64,000 nucleotides of DNA from contig JAJEAN010000002.1 in the NCBI GenBank assembly GCA_022822725.1, positions 124,001-188,000 on the forward strand, written 5' to 3'. Shown in pieces: positions 27,515 through 37,400 of this stretch; positions within the stretch are counted from its first letter, which is position 1; the number at the start of each line of letters is the position of its first letter. Under the pieces are notes generated by a model. It saw nothing but the letters and a program-made list of their open reading frames with translations, had not been told where the DNA came from and did no database searches. Origin of the DNA: Candidatus Latescibacterota bacterium. Its GTDB lineage: Bacteria > JAAXHH01. The position numbers and the translations under genes were made by a program.

Positions 27515-28684
27515 TCAGTCCCGAAGGGCGAGGCTTTCTCCACTGAGCGTCACACCCGCCGGCTCGATGACCACCTGGCGGGGGCCATCCTCCACCACGC
27601 CGGCGACCCAGGCGCGGACGCCTTGCGCCTCGGCGCAGGCCACTGCCGCGTCCCCGTCTTCCGGGCGGACGAAGAGGGCGAATCCGGCGCCCATGTTCAG
27701 GCTGCCGTAGGCCTCTTCCGCGGTCTGGCGGGTTTCATCCACCATGAATCGCAGGACCTCGGGTACGGGGGGCACGTCGGTCATGCGGTAGGTGAAACGG
27801 CCGGGGTGGCGCATGAGCTTGCGCCAGCCGTGGCCGGTGATGTTGGCGATGTAGCGCAGGCCGATGCCGGCCTCGAAGGCCGCTTCGGTAACCGGCGGAT
27901 AGAGCACGGTGGGGTCGAGCAGGGCCTCACCGTAGGTTCGGCCGCCGGGCATGGCCGTGGCGTACCCCTCCGGCAACCGTTCGGCGAGCTTGCGCGCGAG
28001 GGTGAGGCCGTTGGCGTGTATGCCGCTGCTCTCCAGGAGGACGATGGCGTCCCCGGCGGCCAGGTCCTCGCCCAGGGTGAGGCGCGACTTCGGCCGGATG
28101 ATGCCCACGCAGGAGGCGGCCAGGTCGATGGCGCCTTTCTCCACCACGCCGGTCAGGCAGGGCGTCTCGCCGCCGCCCCAGGCCACGCCCAGGACGTCGC
28201 AGGCCGCCTTCCAGCCCTCGACCAGGTCGTTCATGCGCTCCACGTCGTCGAACCAGTCCGACGAACCGGCGGCCCAGTAGGCATGGATGCTCAGGGGACG
28301 GGCGCCCACGGTGACGAGGTCGTTGACGGCCGTGGCGATGGTGTCCTGCGCGATGTGGTCGTACCAGGTGCGGCCGGACTCCCGAATCGCGTCCGCCACC
28401 AGGGCCTTGGTGCCCAGGCATTCGGTGATGGAGGCGAGGTACGCGTCGCCGATGTCCACCACGTAGGCCGACTCGCCGCGGCTGGCCGGCACCTCGCGGG
28501 CACCCGCACCCGCGCCATCGAGGTTGGCCCCCGTGGACCGCGCCGCCCGCTGGGCGAGGACCTTCAGGGGATCGATCCGGTCGTAGTCCACGCCGGATTC
28601 CTCATAGGTCAGGCGATCTTCGGCCGGCGCGGCGCCCGGCTGCTCGCCAGCCCCGCCCTTGCCGTCCTGTTGCTCGTCGGCCAT
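27515..28684 (-). CDS. PurM-like AIR synthase family protein
   Basis: 389 aa. TYEESGVDYDRID at the start and DTIATAVNDLVTVGARPL, GGGETPCL, ESSGIHANGLTLARKLAERL, then ITGHGWRKL follow the order of phosphoribosylformylglycinamidine cyclo-ligase (PurM), which closes the imidazole ring in purine synthesis using ATP. The usual ITGGGL is replaced by ITGHGW, and the N terminus carries a Gly/Gln-rich extension, so it may be a divergent PurM or another AIR-synthase-fold ATPase. AAAGGAAGGG precedes the ATG. It is the last gene of a five-gene minus-strand unit and starts 21 bp after the SelA-like gene. Confidence 0.8.
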   Translation of the reverse strand: MADEQQDGKGGAGEQPGAAPAEDRLTYEESGVDYDRIDPLKVLAQRAARSTGANLDGAGAGAREVPASRGESAYVVDIGDAYLASITECLGTKALVADAIRESGRTWYDHIAQDTIATAVNDLVTVGARPLSIHAYWAAGSSDWFDDVERMNDLVEGWKAACDVLGVAWGGGETPCLTGVVEKGAIDLAASCVGIIRPKSRLTLGEDLAAGDAIVLLESSGIHANGLTLARKLAERLPEGYATAMPGGRTYGEALLDPTVLYPPVTEAAFEAGIGLRYIANITGHGWRKLMRHPGRFTYRMTDVPPVPEVLRFMVDETRQTAEEAYGSLNMGAGFALFVRPEDGDAAVACAEAQGVRAWVAGVVEDGPRQVVIEPAGVTLSGESLALRD

Positions 28685-28705
28685 GCCCTTCCTTTCGGAG
28701 TTCCT

Positions 28706-30163
28706 TCAGCTTCCCGCGTTGAACAGTTCCCGCAGCCTGCGGGCCACGAGTTCGACTTCGCCTTCCTCGAGCTGCAGCGTACGCGGGCCCGGACCGTCGT
28801 AGATGATCTTCGGGTCGCCCTCGCGCAGGAGCCGGCCCACGTCATCGGCGGACAGGGGAATCACCGTCTCGTCCCAGACCAGTTCCACGTCACAGTAACC
28901 GTGCGTGTTGAGCTCGTAGCGGGCCTCCAGGCCGTCGATGCCCTGCAGCCGGTCCGCCAGCCGGCGGGCCTTTGCATTCCAGGCGGCGATCTCCTCTTCC
29001 TCGTCGAGGGCCACGTACCGCTCCAGCGCGGCCACCAGGCCGACGATTTCCTCCTTGCCGACCTTCAGTCCCCGCCCGATGCCGTTCACCGGCGCGTTCT
29101 GCATCCGGGCGGCGTGGATCAGGTCGGCGCGGCCCGCGAGGATCCCCGTCGAGTTCGGCCCGCGGATCCCCTTGCCGCCGCTGACCACGACCAGGTCCGC
29201 GCCGGCTTCCAGGTACTTCGTCAGGTTCTCCTTCGGCGGCAGGTTGGATGCCAGGTCGATCATCACCGGCACGCCCCGGCGCTTGCCGATCTCGATGATC
29301 TCCAGGGGCATGAGCGTCTTGGGATCTTGTTCCTGCCTGTGGCGCACGGGAAAGGGCGGTACGCCCCGCGTCTGGTGCTCGATGTAGGCCAGGCCCACGA
29401 GCAGGGCCGTCCGGTCCGTGATGGCCGCCTCGTATTCCGCGCGGGTGCCGGCCTCCACCAGCCTCATGCCCGCGTAGCCGAACACGTTGTCGTAGAAGAA
29501 TCGATGGGCCGTCTGGAACAGACACTCCACCTTCGGCCAGGTCGGGTTGGGCAGGAGCCGCATCCGTTCCTGGTCGGACCCGGTCAGAACGCCTGCCGCG
29601 CCCACCAGCATCGCCGCGAAGGCGCCGGACGATACCAGGGCGGCCTCCGCTCCCATGATCTCGGCGATGCGCCGTCCCGCCGCGTCGTGCAGCTCCGCCA
29701 TGTCCACGAAATAGCGGTTGGCCTCGGCCATGGCCTCCATCACTTCGGCCGGCATGCGCGAGCCCCCCATGCTCGAGAGGTGCTCGTGGGCGCCGACGTG
29801 GGGCCGCACGCCCAGCAGCCGGGTATATACGTTGTCCTTCAGATCGGCCGCAAGCGAATCCGGGTCGCCGCCGAGGCCATCCACGGCACTGTCGGCGCCG
29901 CTCGAACCGCCCGTGCCGCCCGTGCCGCCATCTCCCGCCGATCCGTCCTGCCCGCCCGCGCCACCGCAGCCGGGCAACGCGACGCTTGCCGCGCCGGCTA
30001 CACCTGCCGCGCCGGCCAGGGCGCTCACCCTGATAAACGTGCGCCGGTCCAGCGGGTTCTGATGGATCGGGCGGTCCAGCCCATCCAAGTCGTCCAGTCC
30101 GCTTTCCGCTTCCGCCGATTCCGGCTCATCCACGCGCATGTCTTCCCGTATGTCTTTGTCCAT
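28706..30163 (-). CDS. Tat-exported SelA-like PLP-dependent lyase (lipoprotein)
   Basis: 485 aa. The N terminus has RRTFIRVSALAGAAGVAG, a twin-arginine signal, followed by a lipobox-like LPGC and a Gly/Ser-rich linker. The mature part is a SelA/DgaE-type fold: SSGAFAAMLVGAAGVLTG, MIDLASNLPP, and the PLP lysine in VVVSGGKGIRGPNSTGI. Relatives include L-seryl-tRNA selenium transferase and sugar-amino-acid ammonia lyases such as DgaE. Export rules out a tRNA role, so an ammonia-lyase-like activity on a small amino compound is more likely. It shares an operon-like unit with a RidA lipoprotein, whose family hydrolyses the enamine/imine products of PLP lyases. Confidence 0.8.
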   Translation of the reverse strand: MDKDIREDMRVDEPESAEAESGLDDLDGLDRPIHQNPLDRRTFIRVSALAGAAGVAGAASVALPGCGGAGGQDGSAGDGGTGGTGGSSGADSAVDGLGGDPDSLAADLKDNVYTRLLGVRPHVGAHEHLSSMGGSRMPAEVMEAMAEANRYFVDMAELHDAAGRRIAEIMGAEAALVSSGAFAAMLVGAAGVLTGSDQERMRLLPNPTWPKVECLFQTAHRFFYDNVFGYAGMRLVEAGTRAEYEAAITDRTALLVGLAYIEHQTRGVPPFPVRHRQEQDPKTLMPLEIIEIGKRRGVPVMIDLASNLPPKENLTKYLEAGADLVVVSGGKGIRGPNSTGILAGRADLIHAARMQNAPVNGIGRGLKVGKEEIVGLVAALERYVALDEEEEIAAWNAKARRLADRLQGIDGLEARYELNTHGYCDVELVWDETVIPLSADDVGRLLREGDPKIIYDGPGPRTLQLEEGEVELVARRLRELFNAGS

Positions 30164-30176
30164 GTGTCTGCACTCC

Positions 30177-30611
30177 CTACGCCCGCTTCTTTGCTTCCAT
30201 CAGGTTCTCTGTCCGGCTTGCCGCCTGCGCCTCGATCTCCTTGCGCGTCCAGCGCTTCCCTTTGTTCATGCCCCCGCACGTCTCCGCTTCTCGTTCCCAC
30301 CGGCGCCTGGACTTCAGGATGTCCTGCCAGAAGGGATAGCTGCTGCACTGGGACGGACGGACCGGATAGATGGTACACCCCTTGTCGTAGAAGACGCAGG
30401 GACCGTCATTGGGAGAGACCAGGGAAACGTAGCCATCGATCTCTTCCGTGTATCGTTCCAGGAAGGTTTCGAACGGCAGATCCAGGTATTCGGCGATGCG
30501 CCGGAACTCCTTCTCGCTGCCATAGATGAATCCACCCGGGAATGTGCAGCAGTGGCCGCACCCGTGGCAGGAGAACTGCAATCCGTCGTGCCAGAACTTG
30601 CCTTTAGCCAT
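30177..30611 (-). CDS. YkgJ-family cysteine-cluster protein
   Basis: 144 aa. The signature C15-x2-C18-x2-C21-C22 (SCHGCGHCC) followed by GPCVFYDKGCTIYPVRPSQCSSYPFW is the YkgJ/Fe-S-or-Zn cluster family of unknown function. No signal peptide. It lies 13 bp upstream of the SelA-like gene and 2 bp downstream of a small gene, all on the minus strand, so it is probably co-transcribed with both. Confidence 0.9.
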   Translation of the reverse strand: MAKGKFWHDGLQFSCHGCGHCCTFPGGFIYGSEKEFRRIAEYLDLPFETFLERYTEEIDGYVSLVSPNDGPCVFYDKGCTIYPVRPSQCSSYPFWQDILKSRRRWEREAETCGGMNKGKRWTRKEIEAQAASRTENLMEAKKRA

Positions 30612-30613
30612 GG

Positions 30614-30865
30614 CTATTGATCGTTACTGAAAGAGATTCCCTGTTCTTTCGCCTTCGCGTCGACGATTCGTTCAATCTTGCTCAGCACGCGCCTATGATC
30701 GCTCACCAATGACCTGTGATCGGCCATCAGTGATTTGTACTCCTGATCGACCTCTGAATCGTTGGGTGGGAGTTTTTTTCTGGGTTCTTTCATATCATAC
30801 ACCGCCTTTCCGGCTTGTATGGCGTCCTTCGCCAAATTTAAAAACGTTGATAGGAGTTCGGTCAC
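30614..30865 (-). CDS. Small charged helical protein, unknown
   Basis: 83 aa. An amphipathic N-terminal helix (about 1-24) is followed by a charged, probably coiled-coil half with a short internal repeat (MADHRSLVSDHRRVL). No membrane segment strong enough to call and no recognised domain. The 2-bp gap to the YkgJ gene supports it being a real gene. Confidence 0.5.
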   Translation of the reverse strand: MTELLSTFLNLAKDAIQAGKAVYDMKEPRKKLPPNDSEVDQEYKSLMADHRSLVSDHRRVLSKIERIVDAKAKEQGISFSNDQ

Positions 30866-30909
30866 TACAGCCGGAATTGCAGAACTCCCCTACGTCCCAG
30901 TCGAATCCC

Positions 30910-31443
30910 CTACTCGCCCACCGTGGCGATCACTTCGACCTCGCACCGGGCGCCGAAGGCCAGGCCGCTGCCGGCGAAGGCGCTGCGGGCCGGCTTGTCG
31001 CCGGGGAAGTACGTGACGTACACCTCGTTGAAGGCGGGCCATTCGGCAATGTCCGCCAGCATGACCGTGGCCTTGAACACCCGGTCCATGGAGGATCCGT
31101 TGGCTTCCAGGACCGCCTTGATGTTCTCCATGGTCTGACGGGCCTCGCCCTGGATGCCCCCCGGCGCCAGGTCCGTCGTACCGGGGATGTTTCCGATCTG
31201 GCCGGAGAGGAACAGCAGATTCCCCACGCGCACGGCGTCCGAGAAGGGCAGGTTCATGCTCGCCGTGGTCTCCGAGACGAGGTAGACCGGCTCGTTCGAA
31301 GGTGCGGCCGATGATGTAGCGTCTGCCGTCGAGGCATCCTGGGCCGGTTCCATGCAGCCCGCGGCCGCCAGCGATAAAACAGCAAGCAACGGCACGACGG
31401 CGGTCGATAGCAGCGAAAAGAAAGTAGGGCGTTTTCCAGACAT
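30910..31443 (-). CDS. RidA/YjgF-family lipoprotein
   Basis: 177 aa. Signal peptide with lipobox LAAAGC, a Ser/Ala linker (to about residue 50), then a complete RidA domain: LSGQIGNIPGT, GGIQGEARQTMENIKAVLEA, the carboxylate-binding arginine in PARSAF, and CEVEVIA with the family glutamate. RidA hydrolyses reactive enamine/imine intermediates such as 2-aminoacrylate made by PLP enzymes, normally in the cytoplasm. Here it would be on the membrane, outward-facing, and first in an operon with an exported SelA-like PLP enzyme 750 bp downstream. Confidence 0.88.
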   Translation of the reverse strand: MSGKRPTFFSLLSTAVVPLLAVLSLAAAGCMEPAQDASTADATSSAAPSNEPVYLVSETTASMNLPFSDAVRVGNLLFLSGQIGNIPGTTDLAPGGIQGEARQTMENIKAVLEANGSSMDRVFKATVMLADIAEWPAFNEVYVTYFPGDKPARSAFAGSGLAFGARCEVEVIATVGE

Positions 31444-31537
31444 GCTTCACCTCGATGTGCGATAGGTTTTTCTGCCTTACGGCCAACGCAAGCGGAACCG
31501 CCGAACTTCACCTGCCAGGACGGCTGGCGGTTCCGGC

Positions 31538-31566
31538 TTGTACCCCTGTCCCGGTGCCGTTATATT
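31538..31566 (+). promoter_or_regulatory. Tentative promoter
   Basis: TTGTAC at 31538-31543, a 17-bp spacer, and TATATT at 31561-31566. The -10 is good, the -35 weak. It would serve the lipoprotein gene at 31707. Confidence 0.3.
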
Positions 31567-31706
31567 CGCAAAGGCGAAATAAATGTGCCGGGTTCCCTGA
31601 CATTATACCATTTATCCGCGCATTATTCAACAACAGGGATTCGTCATACACCGTTCGCCGCTGCTCACGATTCCACCGTTGCAGATTTATAAGGAGCGAG
31701 AAGGCT

Positions 31707-32435
31707 ATGAGAACCGTTACGATGTCTGTCTTGTTGGTATTTCTTGCCGCGGGATGCGGGGGCGACAGCAGTGTCCAGCCGAGAATCCCGGATGATCTCA
31801 CACCCACGGTGGTCGAGACCTTCGAATCGCAGACGCTGATCGCGGAGCGGGAGCGCCTTACGATCAGTTTCGCGACGGCCTTCAAGGACCCCGAGGAACG
31901 GCCCCTGACCTACACGGCGGAATCGAGCGACGCATCGGTCGTCATGGCCACCATGTCCGGCCCGGTGCTGACGATCGATCCCCTGGCCGAGGGCATCGCC
32001 ACGGTTTCCGTCAGGGCCACGGATCCCGGCGGGAACAGCGCCACGATCACCATCTCCATAACGGTAAACCCTCCGGCGCATCCCGATGACGACAAATCCT
32101 ATCAGCCAATACACAGCCTGGTGGTCAGCGCGGGCCGCGTGGAGTTCTTCGAGCTTTCCGCGCAGGGCGGCGGCTCCTGTATCGAAGTGGATCCCGAGAT
32201 TTCATACGGAGATGAAGATGAACACGAAGCAGCGTACTACCAGTTTCACCATTCACGGTGGCAGCGCCAGGACGCCTTCGGCTGGATCACGATTCCTGGA
32301 ACGGAGCGCGGGGAGAACAGGCTATGCACGTACACGCCGCCCGAATCCGGACTATACAGAATGGTCGGCGAAGTGACGATAACGCGAGGAACGGACACTC
32401 GATTGCGATTCAGCACGAACGTGTTGAATCATTAA
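31707..32435 (+). CDS. Lipoprotein with a cadherin/Ig-like domain, unknown
   Basis: 242 aa. Lipobox LAAGC at the end of a short signal. Residues about 35-125 have the pattern of a Ca-independent Ig/cadherin-like fold (LTYTAESSDASV, VSVRATDPGGNSATITISITV), as in many surface proteins; the C-terminal half has two Cys and no recognised domain. AAGGAG lies 10 bp before the ATG at 31707; the frame runs upstream to about 31455, but no good start occurs there. Its stop interleaves with the stop of the convergent LRR gene. Confidence 0.75.
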   Translation: MRTVTMSVLLVFLAAGCGGDSSVQPRIPDDLTPTVVETFESQTLIAERERLTISFATAFKDPEERPLTYTAESSDASVVMATMSGPVLTIDPLAEGIATVSVRATDPGGNSATITISITVNPPAHPDDDKSYQPIHSLVVSAGRVEFFELSAQGGGSCIEVDPEISYGDEDEHEAAYYQFHHSRWQRQDAFGWITIPGTERGENRLCTYTPPESGLYRMVGEVTITRGTDTRLRFSTNVLNH

Positions 32436-34330
32436 CCGCCCTGCATCCCTCCGCAGTACACCACTTGATCGGCAGCCTGAAACCGCTCCAGCCACTCCAG
32501 GAACGCAGGTTCCGGCGGCACGCACAAGCCGGTATAAGACAGATCCATCCCCTCCAGGTAGTCGAGGTTGGTGAACGTGGCGGGCAGCGGACCCGACAGG
32601 TCCTCATTGTAAACCAAAGAAAGATACGTGAGTTCGGAGAGGTTTCCCAACTCAGGCGGGACGCTGCCGGACAACGCATTTAAGCCAAGTTCCAGCGCTT
32701 CCAGGCTGGCCAGGTTGCCCAGCTCAGGCGGGATGCTGCCCGACAACGCGTTGAGGGTCAGGTTCAGTTCCATCAGATTGGCCAGATTCCCCAACTCGGC
32801 AGGGATGCGGCCAGATAACGCGTTGAAACCGAGATTCAACGAATACAGGTTGGGCAGCTTCCCCAGTTCCGGCGGCACGCTGCCGGACAATGCGTTGAAG
32901 CGGAGATCCAGTACCTGCAGGTTGGTCAGTTTCCCCAACTCGGCAGGGATGCGGCCAGACAGCGTTCTGAGGCCAAGCCTCAGTTCCTCCAGGTTGGTCA
33001 GGTTCCCCAACTCGGCAGGAATGCGGCAAGCCGGGTCGGGGACAGGATCCCACTCCGGCGGAAAGACCGCCGGGAAGATCGGAATGGAGTAAAGGTAGAG
33101 CCCGTACAGGTTGGTCAGGTTCCCCAATTCTGGTGGAATCACGCACGACAACCGATTCTGGCTAAGATTGAGCTCCTCCAGTTTGGCCAGATTGCCCAGC
33201 TCCGAAGGAATGGTGCCGCTGAGTTCGTTGTAGGCGAGACTCAGCCGAGTGACTCTTCCCTTGTCGTCGGTGCCCACGCCGTACCACGCATCCAGAGGCA
33301 GGTCGGACAGCCAGTTGGTATTATACGTCCAGTTCGGTCCGTCAAGGGCGACATACAGCGCAATCAACGCGTCTCTGTCGCCCGGGTCGGCGATCTCCAC
33401 TTCGATCCGGGCAGTGGCGGTAAAATCGCCGTAAGACGCGGTGATCCCGGCGCTGCCGTTCGCAACCGCCGTCACCAGTCCATCATCGTCGACCGTCGCG
33501 ACGCCCGGGTCGCTACTGGCCCATGAGACGGAGGCGCCGTCCACGGGCTGCTCGTTCAGGTCCAGTACGGCCGCGGCCAGCTGCACGGTCTCGCCGGCCT
33601 TGGTGAGCGTCGCCATCTGCGGTTCAAGGACGATTCCGTGAGCGGTTTGCATGACCGTGACAGCCGCGGTCGCAGAAACGCTGCCCGAACTGGCCGTGAT
33701 CGTGGCGCTGCCGTTCGAGACTGCCGTGACCAGGCCCTGGGCGCCGACTGTCGCCACGCCATCGTCGCTGCTGGACCAGGTTACTGCAGCGCCTTCGACG
33801 GCCAGACCGTTCGCATCCTGCACAGTGGCGGTGAATTGCACGGTTTCCCGGAGGGACACAAGCGTTGCCGAGGCTGGCTCAAGGACGATGCGGCTTGCGG
33901 ACTGCATCACCGTGACGGCCGCGGTCGCCGACGCGATGCCTGAACTCGCCGTGATGGTCGCCGTACCGTTCGAGACGGCGGTGACCAACCCCTGGCTACC
34001 GACCGTCGCCACGCCCTCGTCACTGCTGGACCACGACACTGTTGCACTACCGAGCGCCGCGTTGTTCTGATCGAAGACCCTGGCCGTCAAGGGCATGGTC
34101 TGGCCAACGGAGTTGAGCGAAACGGACGAAGGGGTGATCGTAATGCGGGTAGGTACGGGCGCCGGGGGCGGCGGCGCGGGTGTTGCGGGCGGAGGCGGTT
34201 CAGTCGCCGCAGGCTTCGTCGTGCTGTCCTTGCCGCAGGTGACCAGGACCAGGCAGGCCGTGATCAGGAAAACAGTCGTAAAAGGCGCAGAATTCGATCT
34301 TCTCATTCGCTTAGAATAACGAGCATTCAT
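32432..34330 (-). CDS. Lipoprotein with three Big_2 domains and LRRs
   Basis: 632 aa. N terminus MNARYSKRMRRS, lipobox LVTC, a Pro/Ala linker, three Big_2 domains (about 70-310), a Trp cap (LDGPNWTYNTNWLSDLP..WYGV) and about ten LRRs of the LSG.IP.ELGNL.NL type, then the LCVPP..FLEWL cap. One LRR is interrupted by an insert (SIPIFPAVFPPEWDPVP). Paralogous to the next upstream gene: the two begin MNAR.., and the DNA around the ATG reads CATATGAATGCTCGT in both. Probably surface-exposed and ligand-binding. Confidence 0.82.
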   Translation of the reverse strand: MNARYSKRMRRSNSAPFTTVFLITACLVLVTCGKDSTTKPAATEPPPPATPAPPPPAPVPTRITITPSSVSLNSVGQTMPLTARVFDQNNAALGSATVSWSSSDEGVATVGSQGLVTAVSNGTATITASSGIASATAAVTVMQSASRIVLEPASATLVSLRETVQFTATVQDANGLAVEGAAVTWSSSDDGVATVGAQGLVTAVSNGSATITASSGSVSATAAVTVMQTAHGIVLEPQMATLTKAGETVQLAAAVLDLNEQPVDGASVSWASSDPGVATVDDDGLVTAVANGSAGITASYGDFTATARIEVEIADPGDRDALIALYVALDGPNWTYNTNWLSDLPLDAWYGVGTDDKGRVTRLSLAYNELSGTIPSELGNLAKLEELNLSQNRLSCVIPPELGNLTNLYGLYLYSIPIFPAVFPPEWDPVPDPACRIPAELGNLTNLEELRLGLRTLSGRIPAELGKLTNLQVLDLRFNALSGSVPPELGKLPNLYSLNLGFNALSGRIPAELGNLANLMELNLTLNALSGSIPPELGNLASLEALELGLNALSGSVPPELGNLSELTYLSLVYNEDLSGPLPATFTNLDYLEGMDLSYTGLCVPPEPAFLEWLERFQAADQVVYCGGMQGG

Positions 34331-34492
34331 ATGAAGTGATCCTCACGAGTGTAAGTCGGCGTCCGGAACCCGACGACTGCAGTTGGCAGAAACTTCAGAT
34401 GTGCCTGAAAGTGGTTAACCTCTTGCTATGACCAAACTCAGGTGTATTTGCTCCCGGCCTGATGTGGAAGGTGTTGCATACGGCTCTGGGGG

Positions 34493-37400
34493 CTACCGAT
34501 CCCAGTCCTCAAACTCCGGCATACCCCAGCTGATCACGACCTCCAGGCCCGGCTCGGGTGCCGCCCTCCTCGCCGCTGCCGCTGAAATGCCCGGCGTCGA
34601 AACACCCTGGTCCGGCCAATCCTGCAACAGGCCCCGCACGCTTCCCGTGACAGGATCCAGCAGAAGCGCGGCGGCTGGTGCGTCCCCGGCGTCCAGTTTC
34701 TCCTCCCCGCCCAATGTCGTGACACCTTCGGGACCCGAAAGGGTGATCCGCGCCAAACGATCCGGCCAGTCAGATCGTGCCGGAATGATGAAGGCGAAGA
34801 CCCCGCCCTCGCTGTGCGATATCTCGGGCATCCCGAAGGAGAGGCGAAACAGCGTGCCGCCGTCCCGTGCCACTCCTTCGATCAAGTATGGGCCGTCAAG
34901 TTCAGGGAGCGCCGCCGGCGCGTCCACCACGAAGGCCGGTTCCAAAACGATTTCCCCGTTCTCGTCCACACCGCCCCAGAGCAGCAGGCTCCGGGCATCA
35001 GGAGCGAAAGCCGCTGCCAGAGGTGCTTCCTGCGCCTGCAACACCCGGTAGTTCAAGGCCTTGGTGAAATGATAGTCACTGATCCAATCCGGCGGCCCAC
35101 AGTAGCTCATCAGGTCCGGAATGTCCGGACTGACCAGCGCCTCCTCGAGCACATCATACCCCCACGCGCCGATGGAGCCATCAGGATAGGGATAGTTCCG
35201 GTCCGGGTCGCCAGCGTTTCCGCACGGGACATGTTTCAGATTGAAGTTGTGACCGAGTTCGTGGGCTATGGTCCCGGCTCTGAGAACCGAAACGCTGGCC
35301 AGACCGCCCAGTTCCCCCCAACCGCCACCGCTTCTCAGCACACCCATGTGTAGGTGTCCAACCGATCCTTCCACCTCACTGATCATCTTGGTAAGACGGA
35401 TCACCTCGCTGTGGTTTTCCCAACCTGGATCTACCGATATCCACACGGGTTCATGCACGTCGAGCAAAAACTCGTCCACAGGCAGGATGTCTCGGGTATA
35501 CCGAAACAGATCGGATTCGGCGGTCAGGCTTTCAACCTGCGTCAGAATCGATCGGTCCGGGTCTTCCGTCCAGAGGAATGGAACCAGCGTGAGGTGAAAG
35601 GGCGGCACGTCTCGCACGTCCACCGCAATCCGTCCTTCTGTCGGCAGGCGTACGACGACCGCGGGAACCAGCTCTGGTGCGACATCCTGGCCAATCTCTA
35701 CAACCATCTCCAGACCTGGCATGACGATCGATCCGGGAACCGTCGCGTTGGCCGAAGCCGAGAGATCGCCTTCGTAGATCTCATCGGGAACATCGGTTTC
35801 TCCGCCGGGTACAACCACCGAGTGAACCTCGGCGCCGTCCAGATAGAACGCGGCCTTTACGGGCGGTCTGAGTACGGGCGGCCCGGGGATCTCTTCGTCT
35901 TCCTGCGTCGCGACAAACACGCGCAGGAGGGCGTCCTCGCCGGCCACAAGGGGCACCGGATGCGTAAGAGACTGCGTCGCCTGCGTCAGGTACGCCGCCA
36001 CTCGTCCTCGGGCGACGGAGACGCAAGGCTCCACCCGGCCACCGGGAGTCGTTCGCAGCCAGTCCTGGAACGCGGGATCCGGCGGCGCGCAAAGCCGGGT
36101 GTCTTCAAGCCCCAGGCTCTCCAGGTTCAGGTTGATAAGCGACAAGGGTAACGCGCCGGCCATATCCGTATTCCCCGAAAGGCTCAGAACCTTGAGACTG
36201 GTTAGATCGCCAAACGTGATTGGTACGTTTCCCGACAGGCGGTTGGAGGCAAGGTGCAATTCTGTGAGATTCTGCAGTTGCCCCAGTTCGGGGGAAATAG
36301 CGCCCGTAAACTGGTTGTGGCTGAGTCCTAGCCACTCGAGATTCTGCAGTTGTCCCAGTTCGGGAGGAATGGCACCTGTTAACTGGTTGTTCCTAAGTGC
36401 CAGCTCTTCGAGGTTCTGCAGTCGTCCTAATTCGGGAGGGATAGGACCGGACAACTGGTTGAAGATAAGTCCTATACCCTCGAGATTTTGTAATTGTCCT
36501 AATTCGGGGGGGATCGGACCTGATAACTGGTTGGCGTTAAGCCTCATTCTTGTGAGACTCCGCAGTCGTCCCAATTCGGGGGGAATCGGACCGGACAGCT
36601 GATTGAGAATAAGGTCCAGATTCGTGAGGTTCTGCAGTTGTCCCAGCTCGGGGGGAATCGGTCCCGTTAACTGATTTCCGCTAAGATTCAATCGTCCGAG
36701 ACTCTGCAATTGCCCGATTTCGGGAGGAATGGTACCCGTCAACTGGCTACTACCAAGTCCCAACCACGTGAGATTCTGCAGTTGTCCGATTTCCTCCGGG
36801 ATCGAGCCACTCAACGGGTTCCCACTAAGCCATAGTACTCTGAGCTGCTGAAGTTCCCAGATCTCCGGGGGAATCGGTCCCGTCAACTGGTTGCCGCCAA
36901 GATCAAGCCTCGTGAGATTCTGCAATTTGCCTAATTCGGAGAGAATCGGACCCGTCAACTGGTTCTTGCCCAGCTGCAGAAAACTGAGATTCTGTAGTTG
37001 CCCGATTTCGGGGGGAATAGAACCTGCCAACTGATTGCCCCAAACGTTTAGTTCTGTGAGATACTGCAGGCGTCCCGATTCTGGGGGAATCTGTCCCCGC
37101 AGATTGTTCTCACGGAGATCAAGCCCGGTCACCCGACCGTCCGAGTCTGTGGATACTCCGTGCCACGTGCCCAGGGGCTCATCGCTCAACCAGTTGTCGC
37201 TGTTCGTCCAGCCGGGTCCGTTTGTGCTTTGGTACAGCGCCGCCAAAGCGTAATAGTCCGGGCGATCGTCCGTAGTACAGACGGACACGTCAGCGTGCAT
37301 TATCCGTCCAAGCCATTGGGCGAATTCGGGGTCTGGCGGCGCGCACACCTCCGTTCCACCGAGTACCAAACGATCTGGATTCAGCCCGAAAAAAGAACTG

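Noticed and set aside
27395-30529. 1044-residue plus-strand open frame
   Set aside because: Antisense to the PurM-like, SelA-like and YkgJ genes, all with clear motifs; composition is Arg/Gly/Ala-rich as for shadow frames.
31455-31706. Longer start for the lipoprotein gene at 31707
   Set aside because: The upstream extension has no ribosome site and would bury the lipobox signal more than 80 residues in.
36100-37130. Regular array of about 72-bp units that looks like a CRISPR or satellite
   Set aside because: The period is 24 codons and the units encode LRRs of the LTG.IPPELGQLQNL type inside one open frame; they are protein repeats.
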